A DNA stretch of 64,000 nucleotides from Streptomyces cupreus (GTDB lineage: Bacteria > Actinomycetota > Actinomycetes > Streptomycetales > Streptomycetaceae). Both the position numbers and the translations under genes were made by a program. Of this stretch, positions 7,850 through 17,177 are shown piece after piece. The notes beneath the pieces are model-generated. The model made no database searches. It was given only the letters and a program-made list of their open reading frames with translations, and had not been told where the DNA came from. The stretch lies in NCBI RefSeq assembly GCF_014257025.1, contig NZ_JACMSF010000044.1:1-64000 (forward strand). Direction: 5' to 3'. Every line of letters begins with the position of its first letter. The stretch's first letter is position 1.

Positions 7850-10800
7850 TCATGCGCGCAGGCGCAGACCGCGGGGGGTGGCGATGAAGCCCGCTCCTTC
7901 CAGGAGGGTGCCGAGGGGGGAGGTCAGGGCCGAGGCGCCGTTGACGCGTTCGACGGTGACGGTGCCGAGGGAGCCCGCGCGGGCGGCCGCGGCGAGGGCG
8001 TCGGCCGCCGTGTGCAGGCGGGGGTCGTCCGTCGGGGCGTCGTCCGGGGCGGTGAGCCAAGCCAACAGGGTTTTGCCGCCGCGCTCCATGTAGAGGGTCA
8101 GCTCACCGTCGACCAGCACTACCAGCGAGCCCGCCTTGCGGCCCGGTTTGTGCCCGGCGCCGGTCGGGGGCTCGGGCCAGGGGAGTGCGGCGCCGTACGC
8201 GTTCGCCGGGTCGGCGGCGGCGAGGACGACGGCCCGGGAGTCGGGGGCGGGGCGCGGGCGGTGTGCGGGCGGGGGGAAGTCGCGGGGCGAGATGTACTCG
8301 TCCGGCCTGGTGGGGAGGAAGTGCGCTGCGCCCTCGTCGAAGTCGTGGCCCGCGAAGGCCTCGGTCTCGAAGGGCGGGGCCGGCAGTGCCTCGCCGCGGT
8401 CGCGGGCGTTCGAGACCGCGCGCAACCGGTCCACCGCGCCGTCCATCGCGAACTGCGCGGCGCCGAGGCCCTCCACCACATAGCCGCGCCGGGCCTGACC
8501 GCTCTCCTCGAAGACGGACAGGATGCGGTACGTCGCCGAGAAGCCGCCCTCGACGCCTTCCGCGGAGACCGCGCCCCGGGTCACCACGCCGTGCCGGTCG
8601 AGGAGGGCGCGGGCCAGGGCGTGGGCGCGGACGGTGGGGTCGGGTTCGTGGGCGGGGAGCAGGGACCAACGGCCCGCGGCGGTCGGCGGGCCCGAGCGGG
8701 AGGCGGGGCGGGCGGCCGCCGTGAGCGAGCCGTAGCGCCCGCGCGGGACGGTGCGCTTGGCTCGGTGGGCCGTGGAGCCCGCGGTGCGGCCCGAGCCCAG
8801 CAGGGAGCGCATCGGTGCCAGCGTGTCGTTCGTCAGGCGGCCCGACCAGGCCAGTTCCCAGATGGTGTCGGCGAGTTGGGGGTCGGTGGCGTCGGGGTGG
8901 GTGGTGGCGCGGACCTGGTCGGCGATCTGGCGGAAGAACAGGCCGTAGCCCCCGGACAGGGCGTCCAGGACGGACTGGTGGAGCGCGGTCAGCTCCAGGG
9001 GGTGGGGCGCGGACAGCAGCAGGGGGGCCGCGTCCGCCATGTACAGCGAGACCCAGCCGTCCTTGCCGGGCAGGGCGCCGGCGCCCGCCCACACCACCTC
9101 TCCGGCGGCGGTCAGTTCGTCGAGCATCGCCGGTGTGTAGTTCGCGACCCGGGACGGCAGGATCAGCTTCTCCAGGGCGGAGGCGGGCACCGACGCGCCC
9201 TGCAACTGCTCGATGGCGCGCACCAGTCCGTCGATGCCTCGCAGCCCGTGTCCCTTGCCGATGTGCTGCCACTGGGGGAGGAACTGGGCGAGCGCGGCCG
9301 GGGGCACCGGCTCCAGCTCGTGCCGCAGCGCGGCCAGGGAACGGCGCCTGAGGCGGCGCAGCACCGCCGCGTCGCACCACTCCTGGCCGATCCCGGCCGG
9401 ATGGAACTCGCCCTGGACGACTCTGCCCGCCGCCGCGAGCCGCTGGAGGGCGCCCTCGGTGACGGCCACACCCAGTCCGAACCGGGCCGCAGCGGTGACC
9501 GAGGTGAAGGGGCCGTGGGTGCGGGCGTAGCGTGCGAGGAGGTCGCCGAGCGGGTCCTTCACCGGTTCCGTGAAGGCCTCCGGGACGCCGACCGGCAGAG
9601 CGGTGCCGAGGGCGTCGCGCAGACGCCCCGCGTCCTCGATCGCCGCCCAGTGGTCGGCGCCGGCGACACGGACCTTGATCGCGCGGCGGGCTCCGGCCAG
9701 CTCCTGCGCCCACTGCCGCTCCGCGCCCCTCTCGGCCAGCTCGGCGTCCGTGAGCGGGCCGAGGAGGCGCAGGAGGTCCGCGACGCCCTCGGCGTCCTTG
9801 ACGCGGCGGTCCTCGGTGAGCCACTGGAGCTCCTGCTCCAGCTCGGTCAGCACCTCGGCGTCGAGCAGTTCGCGCAGCTCCGCCTGGCCGAGCAGCTCGG
9901 CCAGCAGCCGGGAGTCGAGGGAGAGGGCGGCGGCGCGGCGCTCGGCGAGCGGGGAGTCGCCCTCGTACAGGAACTGGGCGACGTAGCCGAACAGCAGGGA
10001 GCGGGCGAAGGGGGAGGGCTCGGGGGTGGTGACCTCGACCAGGCGCACCTTGCGGGACTCCAGGTCGCCCATGAGCTCGACCAGTCCCGGGACGTCGAAG
10101 ACGTCCTGGAGGCATTCGCGGACCGCCTCAAGGACGATCGGGAACGAACCGAACTCGCTGGCCACCTGGAGCAGTTGAGCCGCGCGCTGACGCTGCTGCC
10201 ACAGCGGGGTGCGCTTGCCGGGGCTGCGGCGCGGCAGGAGGAGGGCGCGGGCGGCGCACTCCCGGAAGCGGGAGGCGAACAGGGCCGAGCCGCCGACCTG
10301 GTCGGTGACGATCTGGTCGACGTCGCCCTTGTCGAAGACGACGTCCGCGGCGCCGACGGGGGCCTGGTCGGCGTCGAACTCCGTACCCGCCTTCATGGGC
10401 TCCTGGTCGAGCAGGTCAAGGCCCATCAGATCGGCGTCCGGCAGGCGCAGCACGATGCCGTCGTCGGCGTGCATCACCTGCGCGTCCATGCCGTACCGCT
10501 CGGAGAGCTTGGCACCGAGGGCCAGGGCCCAGGGGGCGTGCACCTGGGCGCCGAACGGGGAGTGCACGACGACCCGCCAGTCGCCGAGCTCGTCGCGGAA
10601 GCGCTCGACGACGATGGTGCGGTCGTCGGGGATGTGGCCGCAGGCCTCGCGCTGTTCGTCCAGGTAGGACAGGACGTTGTCCGCGGCCCAGGCGTCCAGG
10701 CCCGCGGCGAGCAGGCGCAGCCGGGCGTCCTCCTTGGTGAGCGAGCCGACCTCGCGCAGGAACGCGCCCACCGCGCGGCCCAGTTCGAGCGGGCGGCCCA

Positions 10801-12637
10801 GCTGGTCGCCCTTCCAGAAGGGGAGCCGGCCGGGGACGCCCGGAGCGGGGGAGACCAGGACGCGGTCGCGGGTGATGTCCTCGATGCGCCAGGAGCTGGT
10901 GCCGAGCGTGAAGACATCGCCCACGCGGGACTCGTAGACCATCTCCTCGTCGAGCTCGCCGACCCGGCCGCCGCCCTTCTTGGGGTCGGATCCGGCGAGG
11001 AACACCCCGAACAGGCCGCGGTCGGGGATGGTGCCACCGGAGGTGACGGCGAGGCGCTGGGCGCCGGGGCGGCCGGTGATGGTGCCGGCGACGCGGTCCC
11101 ACACCACGCGCGGGCGCAGTTCGGCGAAGGCGTCCGAGGGGTAGCGCCCGGCGAGCATGTCGAGGACGGCCGTGAACGCGGACTCGGGGAGCGAGGCGAA
11201 GGGGGCGGCCCGGCGGACCGTGGCGAGGAGGTCGTCGAACTGCCAGGTGTCCATCGACGTCATGGCGACGAGCTGCTGGGCCAGTACGTCCAGGGGGTTG
11301 GCCGGGACGCGGAGCGACTCGATCGCGCCGGTGCGCATCCGCTCGGTGACCACGGCCGCCTGGACCAGGTCGCCGCGGTACTTCGGGAAGACCACGCCGG
11401 TCGAGACCGCGCCCACCTGGTGTCCCGCGCGGCCCACGCGCTGGAGCCCCGAGGCCACGGAGGGCGGGGACTCCACCTGCACGACCAGGTCGACCGCGCC
11501 CATGTCGATGCCCAGTTCGAGGCTGGAGGTGGCCACCACGGCGGGGAGCCGGCCCGCCTTGAGGTCCTCCTCGACGAGGGCGCGCTGCTCCTTGGAGACC
11601 GAGCCGTGGTGGGCGCGCGCGATGACCGGCGGGGCGCCCTGGGCGGCCCCGGAGCCGCCCATCAGCTCGGCGGGGGAGTGATGTTCGTCCAAGGGCTCGC
11701 CGGTGGCCCGCTCGTACGCGATCTCGTTCAGGCGGTTGCACAGGCGCTCCGCCAGACGGCGGGAGTTGGCGAAGACGATGGTGGAGCGATGGGACTGGAC
11801 GAGGTCGGTGATGCGCTCCTCGACATGCGGCCAGATCGACGGGCGCTCCCCGCCCTCATTGCCGTCGGCCACCGGGGAGCCGCCCAGCTCGCCCAGGTCC
11901 TCGACCGGGACCACCACCGAGAGGTCGAACTCCTTGCCCGACTTCGGCTGGACGATCTCCACCTTGCGGCGCGGGGAGAGATAGCGGGCGACCTCGTCGA
12001 CCGGCCGGACAGTGGCGGACAGGCCGATGCGGCGGGCGGGCCTCGGCAGCAGCTCGTCCAGACGCTCCAGGGAGAGCGCGAGATGGGCGCCGCGCTTGGT
12101 GCCCGCGACCGCGTGCACCTCGTCCAGGATCACCGTCTCGATGCCGGTCAGCGCCTCGCGGGTGGCCGAGGTCAGCATCAGGAACAGGGACTCGGGCGTG
12201 GTGATCAGGATGTCCGGGGGGCGGGTGGACAGGGCACGGCGCTCGGCGGCCGGGGTGTCGCCGGAGCGGATGCCGACCTTGACCTCCGGCTCGGGCAGGC
12301 CGAGGCGGACGGACTCCTGGCGGATGCCGGTCAGCGGGCTGCGGAGATTGCGCTCGACGTCCACCGCCAGGGCCTTCAGCGGGGAGACGTACAGCACGCG
12401 GCAGCGCTTCTTGGGGTCGGCGGGCGGGGGAGTCGAGGCCAGCTGGTCCAGGGCGGCGAGGAACGCGGCCAGCGTCTTGCCGGACCCGGTGGGGGCCACC
12501 ACCAGGACGTCCGAGCCCTCGCCGATGGCCTGCCACGCGCCCGCCTGAGCCGCGGTGGGCGCGGAGAAGGCCCCCGTGAACCAGCCGCGGGTCGCGGGGG
12601 AGAAGACGTCCAGAGCTCGGTGTGCGGAGCTGACCAT
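7850..12637 (-). CDS. lhr: Lhr-family ATP-dependent DNA helicase
   Basis: Giant superfamily-2 helicase of 1,595 residues, somewhat longer than the roughly 1,500 usual for Lhr. The N-terminal motor has Walker A APTGSGKT (residues 48-55), ILDEVHAVAGTKRG (motif II), LSATVRP (motif III), and QRVGRAGH with SLELGIDMG in the second RecA domain. Winged-helix and Lhr-specific domains follow, and the long C-terminal region carries the Lhr-CTD. Lhr unwinds RNA:DNA hybrids and has been tied to mitomycin and crosslink repair in mycobacteria. ATG 12637 was taken because it immediately precedes the conserved DVFSPATRGWF start. Inferred operon: lhr then the Nei-like glycosylase. It is divergent from the AraC gene, with 93 nt between the start codons. 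Confidence 0.95.
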   Translation of the reverse strand: MVSSAHRALDVFSPATRGWFTGAFSAPTAAQAGAWQAIGEGSDVLVVAPTGSGKTLAAFLAALDQLASTPPPADPKKRCRVLYVSPLKALAVDVERNLRSPLTGIRQESVRLGLPEPEVKVGIRSGDTPAAERRALSTRPPDILITTPESLFLMLTSATREALTGIETVILDEVHAVAGTKRGAHLALSLERLDELLPRPARRIGLSATVRPVDEVARYLSPRRKVEIVQPKSGKEFDLSVVVPVEDLGELGGSPVADGNEGGERPSIWPHVEERITDLVQSHRSTIVFANSRRLAERLCNRLNEIAYERATGEPLDEHHSPAELMGGSGAAQGAPPVIARAHHGSVSKEQRALVEEDLKAGRLPAVVATSSLELGIDMGAVDLVVQVESPPSVASGLQRVGRAGHQVGAVSTGVVFPKYRGDLVQAAVVTERMRTGAIESLRVPANPLDVLAQQLVAMTSMDTWQFDDLLATVRRAAPFASLPESAFTAVLDMLAGRYPSDAFAELRPRVVWDRVAGTITGRPGAQRLAVTSGGTIPDRGLFGVFLAGSDPKKGGGRVGELDEEMVYESRVGDVFTLGTSSWRIEDITRDRVLVSPAPGVPGRLPFWKGDQLGRPLELGRAVGAFLREVGSLTKEDARLRLLAAGLDAWAADNVLSYLDEQREACGHIPDDRTIVVERFRDELGDWRVVVHSPFGAQVHAPWALALGAKLSERYGMDAQVMHADDGIVLRLPDADLMGLDLLDQEPMKAGTEFDADQAPVGAADVVFDKGDVDQIVTDQVGGSALFASRFRECAARALLLPRRSPGKRTPLWQQRQRAAQLLQVASEFGSFPIVLEAVRECLQDVFDVPGLVELMGDLESRKVRLVEVTTPEPSPFARSLLFGYVAQFLYEGDSPLAERRAAALSLDSRLLAELLGQAELRELLDAEVLTELEQELQWLTEDRRVKDAEGVADLLRLLGPLTDAELAERGAERQWAQELAGARRAIKVRVAGADHWAAIEDAGRLRDALGTALPVGVPEAFTEPVKDPLGDLLARYARTHGPFTSVTAAARFGLGVAVTEGALQRLAAAGRVVQGEFHPAGIGQEWCDAAVLRRLRRRSLAALRHELEPVPPAALAQFLPQWQHIGKGHGLRGIDGLVRAIEQLQGASVPASALEKLILPSRVANYTPAMLDELTAAGEVVWAGAGALPGKDGWVSLYMADAAPLLLSAPHPLELTALHQSVLDALSGGYGLFFRQIADQVRATTHPDATDPQLADTIWELAWSGRLTNDTLAPMRSLLGSGRTAGSTAHRAKRTVPRGRYGSLTAAARPASRSGPPTAAGRWSLLPAHEPDPTVRAHALARALLDRHGVVTRGAVSAEGVEGGFSATYRILSVFEESGQARRGYVVEGLGAAQFAMDGAVDRLRAVSNARDRGEALPAPPFETEAFAGHDFDEGAAHFLPTRPDEYISPRDFPPPAHRPRPAPDSRAVVLAAADPANAYGAALPWPEPPTGAGHKPGRKAGSLVVLVDGELTLYMERGGKTLLAWLTAPDDAPTDDPRLHTAADALAAAARAGSLGTVTVERVNGASALTSPLGTLLEGAGFIATPRGLRLRA

Positions 12638-12730
12638 GCGTCCATCCTGCACCCGGCCACTGACAATGACGCTGACCTGCGCGAACGCGGTCGGCGGCGG
12701 CGCCGGTCCGGGGGCGGTGACAATGGGGGC

Positions 12731-13687
12731 ATGGCGGGATCGAACGAGCGGGCGCGGCACTGGCAGTACGCGGAGCTGCCCGGTGTCGACCTGCTGCGGG
12801 CCCGGTACATCCGCAAGACGTTCGTCCGGCACACCCACGAGCACTTCGTGATCGCCGCCATCGCCGACGGCGTCGAGGTCTTCCACCACCGCGGCTCCGA
12901 CCAGTACGCGGGCGCCGGAGCGCTCGCCCTGGTCAACCCCGACACCCCGCACACCGGGCGGGCCGGGGTGCCGGAGGGCTGGAGGTACGGGGCGGTGTAT
13001 CCGTCGCCCGAGGTCGTGGCGGAGATCGCGGCCGAGACCACGGCGATCCGCGGCACCCCCGGCTTCGTGTCCCCGGTCCTCGACGACCCCTACGCCGTGT
13101 CCCTGGTCCATCAGGTGCTGCGCGCCGCCGACGAGGGCAACGCGCTGGCCGCCGACACGCTGTTGCGGGTCGCCGTGACGCGGCTGCTGCGGCTGAACGG
13201 CGGGGCGCTGCCGCAGCGCGAGGTGCGCACGGCGGGAGCCAGGATCGCGGCACGCGCGCGTGGCGTGCTCCAGGAACGGATGGCCGAGCCGCCGACCCTG
13301 GAGAAGCTCGCCGGTGAACTGGGCACCAGCCCCTTCGCGCTGCTGCGCGCGTTCCGGGACGCCTATGGGATGCCACCGCACACCTGGCTCACGGACGCCC
13401 GGGTACGGCGGGCGCGCGGGCTGCTGGACGCCGGTGTGGCGCCCGCCGAGGCCGCCGTCGCCGTGGGCTTCGTCGACCAGCCGCATCTGAACCGGCACTT
13501 CACCCGGATCGTGGGCGTGCCCCCGGGCGCGTACCAGCGCGAGCGCAAGAACGTACAAGACCCGAAAGGGCGGCTGCTCCTACCGTCCGAGGCGTGGCAG
13601 ACACAACACTCACAGACATACGGGACGGCGGAGGAAAGCCGGACGCCGCGGTCGTACGGGACGGGCTCGGGGTCGGGGTCGCCGTAG
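12731..13687 (+). CDS. AraC-family transcriptional regulator with cupin sensing domain
   Basis: A 318-residue regulator. The N-terminal AraC-type cupin carries HTHEHFVIAAIADGVEVFHHRG-like metal/ligand residues split over residues 35-60 (THEHFVIAAI shown). The C-terminal HTH_18 domain has two helix-turn-helix units (LEKLAGELGTSPFALLRAF and PAEAAVAVGFVDQPHLNRHF) ending in PGAYQRE. About 45 low-complexity residues follow. The last 94 nt overlap the start of the azlC gene in another frame, so the regulator may really end earlier in evolution, or azlC may start later. It sits directly upstream of azlCD on the same strand, which suggests it controls that exporter. Confidence 0.88.
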   Translation: MAGSNERARHWQYAELPGVDLLRARYIRKTFVRHTHEHFVIAAIADGVEVFHHRGSDQYAGAGALALVNPDTPHTGRAGVPEGWRYGAVYPSPEVVAEIAAETTAIRGTPGFVSPVLDDPYAVSLVHQVLRAADEGNALAADTLLRVAVTRLLRLNGGALPQREVRTAGARIAARARGVLQERMAEPPTLEKLAGELGTSPFALLRAFRDAYGMPPHTWLTDARVRRARGLLDAGVAPAEAAVAVGFVDQPHLNRHFTRIVGVPPGAYQRERKNVQDPKGRLLLPSEAWQTQHSQTYGTAEESRTPRSYGTGSGSGSP

Positions 13688-14316
13688 GGCTGTCCGGGTT
13701 CGCGTTCGGGGTGACCTCGGCCGGCAGCGGGCTCACGCTCTGGCAGACCTGTGCGCTCAGCCTTCTGGTGTTCACCGGTGCGTCCCAGTTCGCGCTGGTC
13801 GGGGCGCTGGCGGCCGGGGGCGGGCCGATCGCGGCGGCCGCGGGGGCCTTCTTCCTCGGGGTGCGCAACGCCTTCTACGGGCTGCGTCTGTCGCAGGTGC
13901 TCGCCCTCCCGCGCGCGGTGCGGCCGTTCGCGGCCCAGTGGGTCATCGACGAGACGGCCGCCGTCGCGCTCGCGCAGCCCACACGGCGTGCCGCGCGGAT
14001 CGGGTTCGTGGTGACCGGGCTCAGCCTGTACGCGCTGTGGAACCTCACCACCCTGGCCGGAGCGCTCGGCGCCGAGGCCATCGGGGACACCGACGCCTGG
14101 GGCCTCGACGCGGCCGGACCCGCCGTGTTCCTGGCGCTGCTCGCGCCGATGCTGACGAGCACGACCGAGCGCGCTGTCGCCGGGGCGGCGGTCGTACTGG
14201 GACTCGGGCTGCTGCCCGTCCTGCCGGCCGGTGTACCGGTGCTGGTGGCCGCGCTGGCGGCACCTGTCGTGCTGTGGGCCCAGGGGCGGCGCGGGCTGCG
14301 GGAGGGGGACCGTTGA
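13594..14316 (+). CDS. azlC: AzlC-family branched-chain amino acid exporter, large subunit
   Basis: A 240-residue polytopic membrane protein of the AzlC (LIV-E) family. With AzlD it exports branched-chain amino acids or their analogues. Family features are GLSGFAFGVTSAGSG in helix 1, SLLVFTGASQFALVG, FFLGVRNAFYGLRLS, and the QWVIDETAAVALAQP loop. It starts at GTG 13594 behind CCGAGG. This start lies 94 nt inside the AraC reading frame, which is unusually deep, but the residues before helix 1 resemble those of related proteins. The stop overlaps the azlD TTG (TTGA). Confidence 0.87.
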   Translation: MADTTLTDIRDGGGKPDAAVVRDGLGVGVAVGLSGFAFGVTSAGSGLTLWQTCALSLLVFTGASQFALVGALAAGGGPIAAAAGAFFLGVRNAFYGLRLSQVLALPRAVRPFAAQWVIDETAAVALAQPTRRAARIGFVVTGLSLYALWNLTTLAGALGAEAIGDTDAWGLDAAGPAVFLALLAPMLTSTTERAVAGAAVVLGLGLLPVLPAGVPVLVAALAAPVVLWAQGRRGLREGDR

Positions 14317-14621
14317 ACATCTGGATCGCCATCGCGCTGACCGTCCTCGGCTGTTACGCCGTCAAGCTCGCCGGACTCCTGGTGCCCGCGGGCGTCCTGG
14401 AACGGCCTCTGGTCCGGCGGCTCGCCGCGCTGCTGCCCGTCGCGCTGCTCGCCGCCCTCACGGCCCAGCAGACCTTCGCCGACGGGCGCGCGCTGGTGCT
14501 GGACGCGAGGGCGGCCGGGCTTGCGGCGGCCGCTGTGGCGTTGGTGCTGCGGGCACCGTTCCTGTTGGTCGTGGGGGCGGCCGTGGTGGTGACCGCGGGG
14601 GTGCGGGCGCTGGGCGGATGA
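14313..14621 (+). CDS. azlD: AzlD-family branched-chain amino acid exporter, small subunit
   Basis: A 102-residue membrane protein with four hydrophobic helices (NIWIAIALTVLGCYAVKLAG ... LLPVALLAALTAQQTF ... LVVGAAVVVTAGVRAL), typical of AzlD. TTG start at 14313 behind a GGAGGGGG site and overlapping the azlC stop, so translation is coupled. The pair is predicted to form one exporter in the cytoplasmic membrane. Substrate assignment rests only on the family. Confidence 0.87.
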   Translation: MNIWIAIALTVLGCYAVKLAGLLVPAGVLERPLVRRLAALLPVALLAALTAQQTFADGRALVLDARAAGLAAAAVALVLRAPFLLVVGAAVVVTAGVRALGG

Positions 14622-14631
14622 CCCGCGGAGG

Positions 14632-15576
14632 TCACCCGATGGCCCGCCCGTAGGCCCTCAGCGTGTGCAGGGCCGCGATGGTCACCATGGGGCGGGCCTC
14701 CAAGGCGGGGGCCGGAGCCCAGCGGCGCCACCGGATCGGCCAGCCGCCGTCCTCCTGCTGCTCGGCGGCGAGGAAGTCCAGCGAGCGAGCCATCTCGTCG
14801 TCGGTGAACCACGCGCGTGCCAGCGAACGCGGACTCTTCGCGTAGTCGTGCGGGAAGTGGTGTTCGGCGGGGGCGTAGCCGGGCGCCACCGGGTAGGCGT
14901 CGAGATCGTCCGGGTCCAGTGCCGCGAGCCGGTGCTCGCGGACCAGGCGGCCGAGCCGGTCCGCGGCCGCCTCCGCGCGCGAGCGGTCCGGTGCGGAGTC
15001 CAGGAAGGCCACCGCGGCCTCGATCTCGTACGGATGGGACTTTTCCAGGGACTCCACCGCCTGCCAGCAGAAGTCCGTCGCCCGGAACAGCCAGGCGTGC
15101 CACACCTCGTTGCTGTGCAGTACCCCCACCACCGGACCGGTGGCCAGGAGTTCGCTCGGCGGGTCGTCCACGATCGGGATGAACGGCGCCGCCGGGTAGC
15201 CGCGCTGGCTGGGATGGATCGCCGGAAGGGCGCCCTCCGCGGTGGAGACCGAGGTCAGATAGCGGCACACGCGCTCCACGCGCTGCCCGCCGCAGCGTCC
15301 GACCGCGTCCAGCACCTGCAGCGCGTGCGCGGTGTGCAGCGGCTGGCTGACCGGGCCGCGCAGATCGGGTTCCAGCGCGTGACCGTAACCGCCGTCGTCG
15401 TTGCGGTAGGCGTCCAGCGCGGTCTCCACCGGGTCGGCGCCGCCGTGCAGGAAGTGATGCGCGAAGAGTCGCTGCTCCAGCACGCGCGCGGTGAGCCACA
15501 CGAACTGCTCGGCGCGGAAGAGCGGGGAGTGCGCCGGGGGCGTCGGGGGGGGTGGGGAAGCTCCTGATTCGGCCAT
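14632..15576 (-). CDS. Hypothetical protein with terpene-cyclase/prenyltransferase alpha-barrel repeats
   Basis: A 314-residue protein. Motifs typical of the alpha/alpha-toroid of squalene-hopene cyclases and prenyltransferases recur: YRNDDGGYGHALEPD near residue 60 and QQEDGGWPIRWRRW near residue 275. No catalytic DxDD of class II cyclases was seen, so it may be non-catalytic or have another chemistry. The Pro-rich N-terminus is probably disordered. It is convergent with azlD, 10 nt apart, and its upstream neighbour on the other strand is the DUF3046 gene. The function is unknown. Confidence 0.7.
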   Translation of the reverse strand: MAESGASPPPPTPPAHSPLFRAEQFVWLTARVLEQRLFAHHFLHGGADPVETALDAYRNDDGGYGHALEPDLRGPVSQPLHTAHALQVLDAVGRCGGQRVERVCRYLTSVSTAEGALPAIHPSQRGYPAAPFIPIVDDPPSELLATGPVVGVLHSNEVWHAWLFRATDFCWQAVESLEKSHPYEIEAAVAFLDSAPDRSRAEAAADRLGRLVREHRLAALDPDDLDAYPVAPGYAPAEHHFPHDYAKSPRSLARAWFTDDEMARSLDFLAAEQQEDGGWPIRWRRWAPAPALEARPMVTIAALHTLRAYGRAIG

Positions 15577-15655
15577 GCGTCAGACCGTAGGCCGGAAAGC
15601 GGTCTCGGCGAGGGGTCCCCGCGAGGGCCCACCCTCAGGGCGGGATACTGACGTC

Positions 15656-15853
15656 ATGAGGTTGACGGTCTTCTGGGAGCGGATGGCGGAGCACTTCGGC
15701 ACGGCGGGATACGCCGAGACCTTCGCGCGCGATCACGTGATGTCGGAGCTCGGCGGACGCACCGTGCACGAGGCACTGGACTCCGGCTGGGAGGCCAAGG
15801 ACGTGTGGCGGGTCGTCTGCCAGGTCATGAACGTGCCACAGGAACAGCGCTGA
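15656..15853 (+). CDS. DUF3046 family small protein
   Basis: A 65-residue soluble protein (MRLTVFWERMAEHFG ... WRVVCQVMNVPQEQR) of the actinobacterial DUF3046 family. The role is unknown. The whole product is a single small helical domain rich in Trp, His and Glu. In many actinobacteria this gene lies next to recA; here it is about 2.2 kb upstream of it, separated by the permease and the acetyltransferase. Confidence 0.88.
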   Translation: MRLTVFWERMAEHFGTAGYAETFARDHVMSELGGRTVHEALDSGWEAKDVWRVVCQVMNVPQEQR

Positions 15854-15895
15854 CAGGTCACGAAGATCGCAGGACCGCCTCCGATTGTCGGTGGC

Positions 15896-17173
15896 GTGGG
15901 CGAGACTTGCTCCGTGGCACCCACTGACGACACCGGGCAGCTCGCCCCGCACACCTCTTCGTTCGCTACGGCGCCGCCGGCCGAGCCCCCGGCCGACGGC
16001 GCCGTCACGCAGCCGCATGCGCGCATGCCGCGCTGGCTGCCGCGCGCCATGGTGCTCGCGCTCGCGCTCGTCGGTGCCTTCCAGCTCGGCAGCTGGGCCT
16101 TCCACCAGCTCACCGGGCTGCTGATCAACATCCTGATCGCGTTCTTCCTGGCCCTCGCCATCGAGCCCGCGGTGAGCTGGATGGCCGCCCGCGGGATGCG
16201 CAGGGGGCTGGCCACGGCGCTGGTGTTCCTCGCCGTGATGGTGGTGTCCGCCGGCTTCGTCACCTTGCTCGGCTCGATGCTCGCGGGCCAGATCATCACG
16301 ATGGTCGAGGGATTCCCGGACTACCTCGACTCCGTGATCAACTGGATCAACACCCACTTCCAGACCGATCTGAAGCGCGTGGACATCCAGGAGGGCCTGC
16401 TGCGCTCCGACTGGCTGCGCAACTACGTGCAGAACAGCGCGACCGGTGTCCTCGATGTGTCCACCCAGGTCATCGGCGGTCTGTTCCAGCTGCTGACGAT
16501 CACGCTGTTCTCGTTCTACTTCGCCGCGGACGGTCCGCGACTGCGCCGCGCCCTGTGCTCCGTCCTGCCGCCCGCCAAGCAGGCCGAGGTGCTGCGCGCG
16601 TGGGAGATCGCGGTGAACAAGACCGGCGGCTATCTGTACTCGCGCGGTCTGATGGCGCTGATCTCCGGGATAGCCCACTACATCCTGCTCCAGTCCCTGG
16701 ATGTGCCCTACGCGCCCGTGCTCGCCGTCTGGGTGGGCCTGGTCTCGCAGTTCATCCCGACCATCGGCACCTATCTCGCGGGCGCCCTGCCCATGCTGAT
16801 CGCCTTCACGGTCGATCCCTGGTACGCGCTGTGGGTGCTGATCTTCGTCGTGGTCTACCAGCAGTTCGAGAACTATGTGCTCCAGCCCAAGCTGACCGCG
16901 AAGACCGTCGACGTGCACCCCGCGGTCGCCTTCGGTTCCGTCATCGCCGGCACCGCTCTCCTGGGCGCGGTGGGCGCCCTGATCGCGATCCCGGCGGTCG
17001 CCACGCTCCAGGCGTTCCTGGGGGCGTACGTGAAGCGGTACGACGTCACCGACGACCCACGTGTGCACGGGCACCGGGGGCGCCGGCCGGGCCCCGGCAT
17101 GCTCACGCGCGCGCGGCAGATATGGGCCCGGCGGCCGGGAGAGGCCCCCGCCTCGGAGACCGACACGGGCTGA
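15896..17173 (+). CDS. AI-2E/UPF0118 family permease
   Basis: A 425-residue protein with a disordered N-terminus of about 45 residues and seven to eight membrane helices. The family region includes the conserved loop VSQFIPTIGTYLAGALPM and the helix VYQQFENYVLQPKL. Family members have been called autoinducer-2 exporters or Na+/H+ antiporters; the substrate here cannot be inferred. The tail after the last helix is basic and Gly/Arg-rich. The GTG at 15896 gives the longest product; GTG 15914 in the same frame is an alternative, and neither has a strong ribosome site. It ends 4 nt from the convergent GNAT gene. Confidence 0.85.
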   Translation: MGETCSVAPTDDTGQLAPHTSSFATAPPAEPPADGAVTQPHARMPRWLPRAMVLALALVGAFQLGSWAFHQLTGLLINILIAFFLALAIEPAVSWMAARGMRRGLATALVFLAVMVVSAGFVTLLGSMLAGQIITMVEGFPDYLDSVINWINTHFQTDLKRVDIQEGLLRSDWLRNYVQNSATGVLDVSTQVIGGLFQLLTITLFSFYFAADGPRLRRALCSVLPPAKQAEVLRAWEIAVNKTGGYLYSRGLMALISGIAHYILLQSLDVPYAPVLAVWVGLVSQFIPTIGTYLAGALPMLIAFTVDPWYALWVLIFVVVYQQFENYVLQPKLTAKTVDVHPAVAFGSVIAGTALLGAVGALIAIPAVATLQAFLGAYVKRYDVTDDPRVHGHRGRRPGPGMLTRARQIWARRPGEAPASETDTG

Positions 17174-17177
17174 GCCT

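Noticed and set aside
7805..12730. Very long open frame on the plus strand through the lhr region (extends to 13687)
   Set aside because: It is antisense to lhr and its translation is Gly/Arg-biased without motifs. Only its last part, from 12731, is a real gene (the AraC regulator).
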